Source: Klebsiella pneumoniae (GTDB lineage Bacteria > Myxococcota_A > UBA796 > SXON01). From it: DNA of 41,763 bases. The translations under genes were made by a program, and so were the position numbers. Under the pieces are notes generated by a model that saw nothing but the letters and a program-made list of their open reading frames with translations, did no database searches and was not told the DNA's origin. Location of the stretch: contig CAMAXZ010000038.1 in the NCBI GenBank assembly GCA_945862325.1, positions 1 through 41,763 on the forward strand, written 5' to 3'. Below, piece by piece: positions 15,413-23,445 of the stretch (positions within the stretch are counted from its first letter, which is position 1; every line of letters starts with the position of its first letter).

Positions 15413-17512
15413 ATGATCGCTCCCTCGATGATCGCGCTGATTCCGGCGCTCCCCCTCCTCGGGGCCATCGTCAACGCCGTGCTGCGCCCCTCGCGCGTCG
15501 TCGCGGGTGGCATCGCCACCGCGATGGTCGGCGGCGCCGCGGTCCTGGCCTTCCTGGCGTTCGCCACCGTCGCCGGGATGGAGCCGCACGGGCACGAGGT
15601 GCCCGCGCTTCAGACGACGCTCTACACCTGGATGAAGACCGGGCTGGTCGATGTGTCCGTCGGCTTCCGCGTCGACCCCCTGGCCGCCGTGATGATCTGC
15701 GTCATCACCGGCATCGGCTCGCTGATCCACCTGTACTCCATCGGGTACATGTCGGACGACAAGGACGCAAAGAGCGTCTGGCGCTTCTTCGTCTACCTGA
15801 ACCTGTTCGTCTTCGCGATGCTCGTGCTCGTCATGGGCGACAGCTTCCCGCTGATGTTCGTCGGCTGGGAAGGGGTCGGTCTGTGCAGCTATCTGCTCAT
15901 CGGGTTCTGGTACGAGAACGCCGACTACGCGTCGGCCGGAAAGAAGGCCTTCGTCACGAACCGCGTCGGCGACTTCAGCTTCATCCTCGGGCTGTTCTGG
16001 CTGTTCTGGTCGCTCGGCGAGCACGCCACGATGGACTTCGTGCGGCTCGAGCACGTGATCCGTGAGCACCCCGGGCTCGTGGGCGGCGTGGGCGGCCTGA
16101 CCGTGACCGGCATCTGCCTCCTGTTCTTCGGAGGCGCCACCGGCAAGAGCGCGCAGCTCCCTCTCTACGTGTGGCTCCCCGACGCGATGGCTGGCCCGAC
16201 GCCGGTGTCCGCGCTCATCCACGCCGCGACGATGGTGACCTCCGGCATCTACCTGTTGTGCCGGCTGAACTTCCTCTTCGCCATGGCGCCGGCGGCGCTC
16301 GCCGTCGTGGCCACGATCGGGGCCGCGACCGCCCTGTTCGCGGCGACCATCGCGGTGACCCAGACGGACATCAAGAAGGTACTCGCGTACTCGACGGTGT
16401 CGCAGCTCGGGTTCATGTTCCTCGGCGTCGGCATCGGGAGCTTCACCGGTGGCTTCTTCCACGTGTTGACGCATGCCTTCTTCAAGGCGCTCATGTTCCT
16501 CGGGGCCGGCAGCATCATCCACTCGCTGCACCACGAGCAGGACATGCGGAACATGGGCGGGCTGCGCAAGCACATGCCGCTCACCTTCCTGACCTTCGTG
16601 TGCGGGTACCTCGCCATCATCGGGTTCCCTGGGTTCTCCGGCTTCTTCTCGAAGGACGAGATCCTCTGGCTCACGTTCAGCACCGAGCTGTTCGACACCC
16701 TGCCCGGTGGCGCGGTGCTGTCGAAGGTCCTCTGGGTCATGGCGACGACCGCGGCGCTGTTCACGGCGTTCTACATGAGCCGCCTCATGTTCATGACCTT
16801 CGCCGGTGAGTACCGTGGCGGGCACGGGCACGACGCCCACGGCCACGCGGCGCCCGCCCACGACGCCCACGCCCACGACGCCCACGCCCACGACGCCCAC
16901 GGTCACGGCGGAGGGAGCCACGGCCATGCGGCCCACGGCCACGCCCACACGCCGCACGAATCCCCGCTGGTCATCACCCTGCCGCTCATCGTGCTGGCGG
17001 TGCTCTCGGTGTTCGGCGGCGGTCTCAACCTGCCGGCGTGGCTCACCGAACACGGGTGGCTCCACACGTTCCTGCACCCCGTGTTCGCCGGGTCGGCCCA
17101 CCTCCCGTTCTCGCACGACCACACCCTCGAGTTCCCGCTGATGGGCCTGACGCTCATCGGGGTCGCCGGCGCGGTCGGGCTCGCGTGGTACCTCTACGTC
17201 CAGCAGCCCGCGGAGCCCGCGCGCATCGCCGCGCGGATCCCGTGGTTGTACCAGGGCTCGCTGAACAAGTGGTACGTCGACGAGCTCTACGAGATGGTGC
17301 TCCTCAACCCCCTGGTCGTGGGGTCCCGGCAGGTCCTCTGGTCGGTCGTCGACGCGCTCGTCATCGACGGCGCGGTCAACGGCGCCGCCTCGGCCGCTGC
17401 CGGCCTCGGCCGAATCCACGCGCTCGCGCAGAACGGCCGCGTCCAGGCTTACGCCCTGGGCATCGCGGCCGGCAGCGCAGCCCTCGTCCTCGCCTACGCG
17501 CTGGGGTCCTGA
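15413..17512 (+). CDS. nuoL: NADH-quinone oxidoreductase subunit L with His-rich loop
   Basis: The 699-residue distal antiporter-like subunit includes the lateral helix at its C-terminus. Family motifs are WEGVGLCSYLLIGFW, ATGKSAQLPLYVWLPDAMAGPTPVSALIHAATMVT, TQTDIKKVLAYSTVSQLGFMF and GFSGFFSKDEIL. These include the Lys and Glu residues of the proton channel. Between FMTFAGEYRG and ESPLVITLPLIV (residues 471-515) it carries 17 His in 45 residues, encoded by a 15-bp tandem repeat. This is far richer than in common homologues. The start is ATG 15413, 4 nt after nuoK, with ATG 15428 a possible internal alternative. Confidence 0.95.
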   Translation: MIAPSMIALIPALPLLGAIVNAVLRPSRVVAGGIATAMVGGAAVLAFLAFATVAGMEPHGHEVPALQTTLYTWMKTGLVDVSVGFRVDPLAAVMICVITGIGSLIHLYSIGYMSDDKDAKSVWRFFVYLNLFVFAMLVLVMGDSFPLMFVGWEGVGLCSYLLIGFWYENADYASAGKKAFVTNRVGDFSFILGLFWLFWSLGEHATMDFVRLEHVIREHPGLVGGVGGLTVTGICLLFFGGATGKSAQLPLYVWLPDAMAGPTPVSALIHAATMVTSGIYLLCRLNFLFAMAPAALAVVATIGAATALFAATIAVTQTDIKKVLAYSTVSQLGFMFLGVGIGSFTGGFFHVLTHAFFKALMFLGAGSIIHSLHHEQDMRNMGGLRKHMPLTFLTFVCGYLAIIGFPGFSGFFSKDEILWLTFSTELFDTLPGGAVLSKVLWVMATTAALFTAFYMSRLMFMTFAGEYRGGHGHDAHGHAAPAHDAHAHDAHAHDAHGHGGGSHGHAAHGHAHTPHESPLVITLPLIVLAVLSVFGGGLNLPAWLTEHGWLHTFLHPVFAGSAHLPFSHDHTLEFPLMGLTLIGVAGAVGLAWYLYVQQPAEPARIAARIPWLYQGSLNKWYVDELYEMVLLNPLVVGSRQVLWSVVDALVIDGAVNGAASAAAGLGRIHALAQNGRVQAYALGIAAGSAALVLAYALGS
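16823..16957 (+). repeat. Histidine-coding tandem repeat inside nuoL
   Basis: The DNA consists of near-perfect copies of GCCCACGACGCCCAC-type units (15 bp, coding HDAHA), with degenerate flanks coding GH, AAH and GHAH. The reading frame is kept throughout. Three adjacent copies at about 16859-16905 are almost identical, suggesting recent expansion by slippage. Confidence 0.85.
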
Positions 17513-17513
17513 C

Positions 17514-19169
17514 ATGGCGCCCATGCTCTCGATCGTCACGTTCCTCCCCATCCTCGGCGGCCTGCTCGTCGCGGCGCTCCCCAAGGAGATGGCGAAGCCG
17601 GCCGCCTTCGCGGTGTCGCTCGCCGCGCTCGTCGCGTCGATTCCCCTCTGGTTCGGCTTCGACCCGGGCAACGCGGCGTGGCAGTTCGAAGAGAACATCC
17701 CGTGGATCGAGGCGTTCGGGGTGAGCTACCACCTCGGCATCGATGGCGTCAGCTTGTTGCTCGTGCTCCTCAGCACCGCCCTGACCCCCATCATCGTGGC
17801 GGCGGGCTTCTCCGGCGTGGAGCACGGCCACCGCGGCTACTTCGCCCTGATGCTGGTGCTCGAAGGCGCGATGATCGGCAGCTTCGTCGCCATCGACACC
17901 TTCGTGTTCTACCTGTTCTGGGAGCTCGTGCTCATCCCGATGTACTTCCTCATCGGGATCTGGGGCGGTGACCGGCGCATCTACGCGGCCGTCAAGCTGT
18001 TCCTGTACACGGTCGCGGGCTCGCTGCTCATGCTCGTCGCGCTGATCGGCCTGTACGCGCTGCACTACCAGCAGACCGGCGCGTGGAGCACGGACCTCGG
18101 GGCGCTGCTCGCCCTCGACATCCCGTACGAGACGCAGGTCTGGATGTTCGCGCTGTTCGCGCTCGCGTTCGCGATCAAGGTGCCGATGTTCCCGTTCCAC
18201 ACGTGGCTGCCCGACGCGCACGTCGAGGCGCCCACGGGCGGCTCGGTGGTGCTCGCCGGCGTCATGCTGAAGATGGGCACGTACGGGTTCTATCGGTACG
18301 CGATGCCGCTGTTCCCGGCGGCCGCGGTGGCGTGGGGCCCCACGATCATCGCGCTGGCCGTCGTCGGCATCGTGTACGGCGCGCTCGTGGCGATGGTGCA
18401 GGACGACGTCAAGAAGCTCGTCGCGTACTCGTCCGTGAGCCACATGGGCTTCGTCATGCTCGGCCTGTTCGCGCTGAACGAGCCCGGCATGACCGGCGCG
18501 GTCTACCAGATGCTCAACCACGGCGTGAGCACCGGGGCGCTGTTCCTCCTCGTCGGCGTGGTGTACGAGCGTCGTCACACGCGCAAGATCGCCGACTTCG
18601 GCGGGCTCTCCAAGGCGGTCCCGGTCTTCGCCGTCATCTTCATGCTCGTGACCTTCTCCTCCGTCGGGCTGCCGCTGTTGAACGGCTTCGTCGGTGAGTT
18701 CCTGATCCTGCTCGGCGCGTTCGAGTACGCGCCCTGGCCCACCGTGGTCGCCGCGTCCGGCGTCGTCTTCGGGGCCGTCTACATGTTGTGGATGTTCCAG
18801 CGGGTGATGTTCGGGCCGCTCACGAGCCGCGCGAACGCCGAGCTGACGGACGTCAACGGCCGCGAGCTCGCGTACCTGGCGCCGCTCTGCGTCGCCATCG
18901 TCGCCATGGGCGTGTACCCGCAGCCGTTCCTCGACATCATCAACCCGAGCGTGGAACGGCTCGTCGCGCGCTTCGAGTCGGTCTACGACGGCGCCCCCTA
19001 CGCCGACGTCTCCGGCACCCCGGGTTGGATCGCCGCGCGCAACGGTCCCGCCGCGCAGGCGACGGGCGCCACGCCCCACGGCGCTGACGGCGCCGACGGC
19101 GCGGCGACCCACGCGGCCGGTGACGAGCACGCCCCCGAACACGCCCCCGCCGCGACGGACGGTCACTGA
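17514..19169 (+). CDS. nuoM: NADH-quinone oxidoreductase subunit M
   Basis: The 551-residue antiporter-like proton-pumping subunit shows HLGIDGVSLLLVLLS, FYLFWELVLIPMYFLIGIWGG, KVPMFPFHTWLPDAHVEAPTG, VQDDVKKLVAYSSVSHMGFV and LPLLNGFVGEFLIL. These contain the conserved Glu and Lys residues of the channel. After the last helix there is a low-complexity tail (about residues 500-551) rich in Ala, Gly, His, Asp and Pro, ending HAPAATDGH, which echoes the His-rich loop of NuoL. ATG 17514 is one base after the nuoL stop. Confidence 0.96.
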   Translation: MAPMLSIVTFLPILGGLLVAALPKEMAKPAAFAVSLAALVASIPLWFGFDPGNAAWQFEENIPWIEAFGVSYHLGIDGVSLLLVLLSTALTPIIVAAGFSGVEHGHRGYFALMLVLEGAMIGSFVAIDTFVFYLFWELVLIPMYFLIGIWGGDRRIYAAVKLFLYTVAGSLLMLVALIGLYALHYQQTGAWSTDLGALLALDIPYETQVWMFALFALAFAIKVPMFPFHTWLPDAHVEAPTGGSVVLAGVMLKMGTYGFYRYAMPLFPAAAVAWGPTIIALAVVGIVYGALVAMVQDDVKKLVAYSSVSHMGFVMLGLFALNEPGMTGAVYQMLNHGVSTGALFLLVGVVYERRHTRKIADFGGLSKAVPVFAVIFMLVTFSSVGLPLLNGFVGEFLILLGAFEYAPWPTVVAASGVVFGAVYMLWMFQRVMFGPLTSRANAELTDVNGRELAYLAPLCVAIVAMGVYPQPFLDIINPSVERLVARFESVYDGAPYADVSGTPGWIAARNGPAAQATGATPHGADGADGAATHAAGDEHAPEHAPAATDGH

Positions 19170-19170
19170 T

Positions 19171-20643
19171 ATGCACGACGCAACGACGCTCAGCGCTTCG
19201 ATGCTCCTCCTCGCTCCGGCGTTCCTCGTGTTCGCCATGGCGATGGTCGTCATGCTGGTCGAGGCCTTTCAGCGCCCGGCTGACAAGTCGGGGTTCGCCC
19301 TCGCGACGCTGGTGACCCTCTTCGGGGCCGGCGCCGGCACCGCCTGGCTCTCAGCGCAGGTGTCCGAGCCGATCGTCGCCTTCGGCGGCATGCTCCAGTT
19401 CGACGCCTACGGGGTGTTCTTCCAGGCCGCCGCCATCGTGAGCGGCATCCTCGCCGTGGCGATCTCCAGTGGGTACCTCGATCGCATCGGGGTGCGCATC
19501 GGTGAGTACTACGCGCTGGTGCTCTTCGGCGTCTTCGGCATGATGCTCATGGGCTTCGCGAACGACCTCATGATGGTGTTCATCGCCATCGAGGTGATGT
19601 CGCTATCCATGTACATCCTGTGCGCGATCAAGCGAGGCGACCCGAACAGCGTCGAGAGCGGCTTCAAGTACTTCATCCTCGGCGCGTTTTCGTCGGGCCT
19701 CATGTTGTACGGGATCTCCCTGCTCTACGGCGCCACCGGCACGACCGAGCTCGGCGAGGTCGCCCGTCGGTTCGGGTCCTCGGCGGACGGCGGGCACGCG
19801 GGGCTGGCCTACGTCGGCGGCGCGCTGCTGATCGCGGGCTTCGGGTTCAAGGTGGCGAGCGTGCCGTTCCACATGTGGACCCCCGACGTGTACCAGGGCG
19901 CGCCCACGTCGGTCACCGCGCTCATGTCCGGCGGCGTGAAGGCGGCCAGCTTCGCCGCGTTCGGCCGCGTCGTCATCGTGGTGCTCGGGGCGGACGCGCA
20001 CGGGTTCGACATCGCGCTCTGGTGGATGGCCGCCGCGACGATGCTGGTCGGCAACCTCGCGGCGTTGGTGCAGGACGACCTCAAGCGCATGCTCGCCTAC
20101 AGCTCGATCGCTCACGCCGGCTACCTGATGATGGCGCTCGTGGCGGTGGGGGACCACGGCGGCACGGGCGTTGGGAGCCTGCTGTTCTACACGCTGGCCT
20201 ACACCTTCATGAACGCCGGTACCTGGGCGGTGCTGACGATGTTGGCCACGGACAAGGAGGACACCTCGGTGTCGGCCCTCGCCGGGCTCGGTCGCACGCA
20301 CCCGTGGCTCGCCGCCGCGCTCTCCGTGTGCCTGCTTTCGCTCGCCGGCATCCCGCCGACGATGGGCTTCGTCGGCAAGTTCTACCTGTTCGCCGCGGCG
20401 ATCGAGTCGGGCAGCACCAGCCTCGCCATCGTCGGCGCCATCGCGGCGGCGTGCGGGGTGTACTACTACCTGCGCCCCATGCTCGTCATGTACATGCACG
20501 ACGGGCACCCGAAGTTGGCGGACGATCGGTGGGCGGTCGGAACCGTCACCGTGTGCGCTCTGGTCGTGGTGGCGTTCGGGGTCATGCCCTCTCCGGTGCT
20601 CGCCTGGGCGCAGGCTTCGGTCGCGTCGATCGTCGCGGGCTGA
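19171..20643 (+). CDS. nuoN: NADH-quinone oxidoreductase subunit N
   Basis: The 490-residue third antiporter-like subunit closes the operon. Motifs are MFIAIEVMSLSMYILCAI-like FIAIEVMSLSMYIL, SFKVASVPFHMWTPDVYQGAPTSVT-like KVASVPFHMWTPDVYQGAPT, VQDDLKRMLAYSSIAHAGYLMM and SLAGIPPTMGFVGKFYLF. ATG 19171 is chosen, one base after the nuoM stop. Longer in-frame starts lie inside nuoM and add a non-homologous Pro/Arg-rich stretch. The downstream intergenic region (20644-20761) holds a promoter and palindrome for the next operon, with no strong terminator for nuo. Confidence 0.96.
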   Translation: MHDATTLSASMLLLAPAFLVFAMAMVVMLVEAFQRPADKSGFALATLVTLFGAGAGTAWLSAQVSEPIVAFGGMLQFDAYGVFFQAAAIVSGILAVAISSGYLDRIGVRIGEYYALVLFGVFGMMLMGFANDLMMVFIAIEVMSLSMYILCAIKRGDPNSVESGFKYFILGAFSSGLMLYGISLLYGATGTTELGEVARRFGSSADGGHAGLAYVGGALLIAGFGFKVASVPFHMWTPDVYQGAPTSVTALMSGGVKAASFAAFGRVVIVVLGADAHGFDIALWWMAAATMLVGNLAALVQDDLKRMLAYSSIAHAGYLMMALVAVGDHGGTGVGSLLFYTLAYTFMNAGTWAVLTMLATDKEDTSVSALAGLGRTHPWLAAALSVCLLSLAGIPPTMGFVGKFYLFAAAIESGSTSLAIVGAIAAACGVYYYLRPMLVMYMHDGHPKLADDRWAVGTVTVCALVVVAFGVMPSPVLAWAQASVASIVAG

Positions 20644-20693
20644 GCCGGGTCGCTTCGTCGGCGACGTCCCGTCACCGCGCCGGCGCTCGGGCG

Positions 20694-20723
20694 TTGCGAG
20701 GGGGGCGTGGTCGCAGGTATACT
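20694..20723 (+). promoter_or_regulatory. Promoter of the lipoprotein operon
   Basis: TTGCGA (20694-20699), an 18-nt spacer and TATACT (20718-20723) match a sigma-70-type promoter: four of six and five of six consensus bases. Transcription would start near 20730, just before the palindrome at 20733-20750 and about 30 nt before the ATG at 20762. The TATACT box stands out in this GC-rich DNA. Confidence 0.6.
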
Positions 20724-20732
20724 CCCTGCGGT

Positions 20733-20750
20733 GTCGTCCGCCCGGACGAC
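20733..20750 (+). promoter_or_regulatory. Perfect palindrome in the leader of the lipoprotein operon
   Basis: GTCGTCCG (20733-20740), CC, CGGACGAC (20743-20750) is an 8-bp perfect inverted repeat directly after the predicted transcription start and 1 nt before the AGGAG ribosome-binding site (20752-20756). It could be an operator that blocks the promoter, or a 5' hairpin that stabilises the message or limits ribosome access. Confidence 0.5.
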
Positions 20751-20761
20751 CAGGAGTTTGC

Positions 20762-22570
20762 ATGCGTCTCGCCGCCCTGTTCGCCCTCTGTTCGATCGTG
20801 CTCGCCGGGTGTGAAGGGGCGAGCAAGGACGGCGCGTCGGACACCCTCCCGGACGGCGCTGGGCTCAGCTTCTGGCCGCCCGAGGCCGGCCGCGGCACGA
20901 CCTTCGACGCGCGCCTCGAGTCGGGCGGCTCGGTCTTCGAGTTCAACGCGACGGACCTCGATCTCGGGGGTGGAGTCGTCGTCAACTCGGTGCAGGTGCT
21001 CGACGGTTGGAACGCGGTCGCCAACGTCACGGTCGATCCCGCCGCGGAGCTGGGCGCGCGCGACGCGACGATCACCGCGGGGGAGAGCACGCTCGTCATC
21101 GGCGAAGCGCTGAGCATCGTGCCGGACAGCATCACCTTGACGCCGCCGCGGGCCCGCATCGGCGAGACCGTGGACATCGAGGTCGTGGGCCAGAACACCG
21201 TGTGGCAGGCGGGCACGTCTTGGGCGTCCTTCGGCGACGCGATCGAGGTCACGAACGTCGACGTGCTCTCCGAGACGTTCGCGCTGGTGTCGATCACCGT
21301 CGGGCGCGACGCGGTGCCCGGCGCGCGTGACGTGCGGATGACCAACGGCGAAGAGGCGACGACGGCCTACGGCGGCTTCATGGTCGACCGCGTGGCGCTG
21401 TCGGCGGTGTTCGACCCGACGGAGGCGACGCAAGGGGAGACGCTGGAATTCACCGTGCGTGGTGCCGGCACCCACTTCGACGAGGACACCGAGCTCGAGT
21501 TCTGGAAGGGCGGCTTCGTCAACGGCGACGTCGTGGTCGACTCGATCACCGTGCTCGACGCGGAGAACCTCTGGGGCACGATGACGGTCTCCAACGCCGC
21601 GGAGCTCGGCGGGCGCGACGTGCTCGTGCGCACCGGCGACGAGGGCGCGTTCATCGATGACGCGTTCCAGATTGTCGGCGGCGAGATCGACCTCAGCAAC
21701 GTCGCGATCTCCCTCGGGTTCAGCGTCACGCGCACGATCGACAACGCCACGGGCGCGATCTCCGAGCGGGTCAGCGGCCAGGCCATCTTCTACATCCCGC
21801 TCGATCCCGCGTGTCCGAACAGCCCGGAGGCGGCCGCCTGCTCCGACGGCGCGGACAACGACCGCGACGGGTTCACCGATTGTTACGACAACGACTGCTC
21901 GAGCGATCCGGCCTGCGCGTCCGGCCCGCAGCCGTACGACAGCAACGGCGTCTTCCAGACCTACACCACGGGCGGCAGCTCGGACTGCCCGTCGCCCCAG
22001 ACCGTCGGCGCGGGCGAGCACGTGTGGTTCGAGTCGCCGTGCAACATCGTCACGCTGGATCGCCAGGTCGACGGCGCGACGGGCATGATCTACTACAGCG
22101 CGCCGCTCACGTTGGACGACTACTGCTTCGATCAGCTCTACGACCTGCACACCCAGGGCGAGGAGGGCGGCATCGGCGAGTACGTGCTCGAGGGCGTGCA
22201 GCCGACGGTCCCGGCCGACTTCAGCATGGTCGACCCCGAGTGGTGGGGCAACTTCACGCACCCGCGCTCGGAAGATCTCACGTACACCTGGACCCCTGCG
22301 CAGACCTACCCGGACGCCTACTTCGTGACGCAGATCAGCTCCAACCTCGTGGAGACCGGCGAGGGCGGGTACGTCGGCTCTCTCCCCTGGGACGACGGCG
22401 TCCACACCTACACGTCGGACGAGCTGAGCCAGCTCGTCGCGGGCAACGCCACGTTCGCCGCCTACAGCCTGATCCCCGAAGGCCCGGCGTTCGGGTTCCC
22501 GTTCTCGATCTACCAGAACAACAAGAGCAGCACGTCGGTGTACGTGCAGGGCTCCGTGGTGCTCGAATGA
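20762..22570 (+). CDS. Large lipoprotein with TIG-like repeats and acidic DNDRDG motif
   Basis: This 602-residue lipoprotein has the signal MRLAALFALCSIVLAGC with lipobox LAGC (Cys17). Residues about 33-310 contain three similar units of about 90 residues. Each has a strand pattern such as SFWPPEAGRGTTFDARLES or PTEATQGETLEFTVRGAGTHF and ends in a GARDV/GGRDV-type turn, resembling IPT/TIG-like sandwiches. About residues 357-385 carry CSDGADNDRDG followed by FTDCYDND and two more Cys, an acidic Cys-containing motif common in myxobacterial secreted proteins and possibly calcium-binding. The rest is unassigned. It heads the five-gene operon with AGGAG 5 nt before ATG 20762 and is predicted to be anchored in the cell envelope. 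The function is unknown; the repeats suggest an adhesive or structural role. Confidence 0.8.
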   Translation: MRLAALFALCSIVLAGCEGASKDGASDTLPDGAGLSFWPPEAGRGTTFDARLESGGSVFEFNATDLDLGGGVVVNSVQVLDGWNAVANVTVDPAAELGARDATITAGESTLVIGEALSIVPDSITLTPPRARIGETVDIEVVGQNTVWQAGTSWASFGDAIEVTNVDVLSETFALVSITVGRDAVPGARDVRMTNGEEATTAYGGFMVDRVALSAVFDPTEATQGETLEFTVRGAGTHFDEDTELEFWKGGFVNGDVVVDSITVLDAENLWGTMTVSNAAELGGRDVLVRTGDEGAFIDDAFQIVGGEIDLSNVAISLGFSVTRTIDNATGAISERVSGQAIFYIPLDPACPNSPEAAACSDGADNDRDGFTDCYDNDCSSDPACASGPQPYDSNGVFQTYTTGGSSDCPSPQTVGAGEHVWFESPCNIVTLDRQVDGATGMIYYSAPLTLDDYCFDQLYDLHTQGEEGGIGEYVLEGVQPTVPADFSMVDPEWWGNFTHPRSEDLTYTWTPAQTYPDAYFVTQISSNLVETGEGGYVGSLPWDDGVHTYTSDELSQLVAGNATFAAYSLIPEGPAFGFPFSIYQNNKSSTSVYVQGSVVLE

Positions 22571-23445
22571 TGGCGCTGCTCGCGCTCCTGGGGTGCTCCG
22601 AGCAGGGCCTGTCGGAGGTGCGCCTGGACGCCATCGCCGTCGTGCTCGGGGACTTCGACGACATGCGCACGCCGCTCACGGCGCTCGACATCGCGACGAC
22701 CCCCTACGACGGGTTCATCGTGCAGGCCGTGTACGAGCCGGAAGACGGCCGGTCGCAGCGCGGCGAGATGGCGGCCGACATCGACACGCTGCTGACCGCG
22801 GTCGACGAGAAGGGCAACTACGCGATCCAGCTGTACAACGCGGTGTTCGTCGCGTCGGGCGCCCGCGGGTTCGGCGCCGGCCAATACAACAACGCCCTGC
22901 TCGAAGACAACATGATCCTCGCGGACGAGATCAAGCTCCAACGCCTCTGCGACTTCGCGGACGGCGGCGGGAGCCTCGTCGTGAGCGACTGGGCGTACGA
23001 GATCGTCGAGCGCTGCTGGCCGGACGCGGTCCGCTTCTTCGGAGACGACACCGGACTGCCCGACGCCGCCCAGACCGGCGCGGCCGAGCAGGACGTGTAC
23101 GCCACGGTGACCGACGAGAAGCTCGTCGAGGCCCTCGGGGCCGCCGTGTCGATCGACTACGAATACTCTGCGGCGACGATCATCGAGTCGGTCGGGGGCG
23201 AGACCGAAGTGCTGCTCCGCGGCACGCTCGAACACCAGCCGTCGGCCGACAAGCCCTTCGAGACCCTCGACGACGTTCCGCTGCTGGTCCGGTTCACCGC
23301 GAACCGTGGGCACGTGGTGTACGGCAACTTCCACTGGGGCCGTCAGACGCCCTCCGTCGCGCAGCGGCTGTTGCTCGAGTCCGTCGAGGGGCTGCGCGTC
23401 GGCGCCGGCGACGAGAGTGACACCGCCGTGGAGTCCGCCCGATGA
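22567..23445 (+). CDS. Lipoprotein with very short signal peptide, unknown function
   Basis: The 292-residue protein begins MMALLALLGCSEQ: only nine residues precede the lipobox Cys, without any positive charge. ATG 22567 overlaps the TGA of the previous gene, with a second ATG at 22570. The mature part has alternating strands and helices (DGFIVQAVYEP, LYNAVFVASGA, ILADEIKLQRLCDFADGGGSLVVSDWAYEIVERCWPDAVRFFGDD, shown here only as landmarks). The sequence around GGGSLVVSDWAYE recalls class-I amidotransferase-like (ThuA/BatD-neighbour) folds. I see no catalytic Cys-His pair, so this is a weak inference. Cys residues occur at CDF and ERCW. The C-terminal end is acidic. It is the second gene of the operon, and its stop overlaps the next start. 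Confidence 0.7.
   Translation: MMALLALLGCSEQGLSEVRLDAIAVVLGDFDDMRTPLTALDIATTPYDGFIVQAVYEPEDGRSQRGEMAADIDTLLTAVDEKGNYAIQLYNAVFVASGARGFGAGQYNNALLEDNMILADEIKLQRLCDFADGGGSLVVSDWAYEIVERCWPDAVRFFGDDTGLPDAAQTGAAEQDVYATVTDEKLVEALGAAVSIDYEYSAATIIESVGGETEVLLRGTLEHQPSADKPFETLDDVPLLVRFTANRGHVVYGNFHWGRQTPSVAQRLLLESVEGLRVGAGDESDTAVESAR

Noticed and set aside
16823..16957. CRISPR-like or intergenic repeat array
   Set aside because: The repeats are contiguous without spacers, stay in the nuoL frame and code a His-rich loop.
20649..20666. Weak hairpin GTCGC/GCGAC after nuoN as a nuo terminator
   Set aside because: It has only five base pairs, a 7-nt loop and no T-tract. It is not distinguishable from chance at this GC content.
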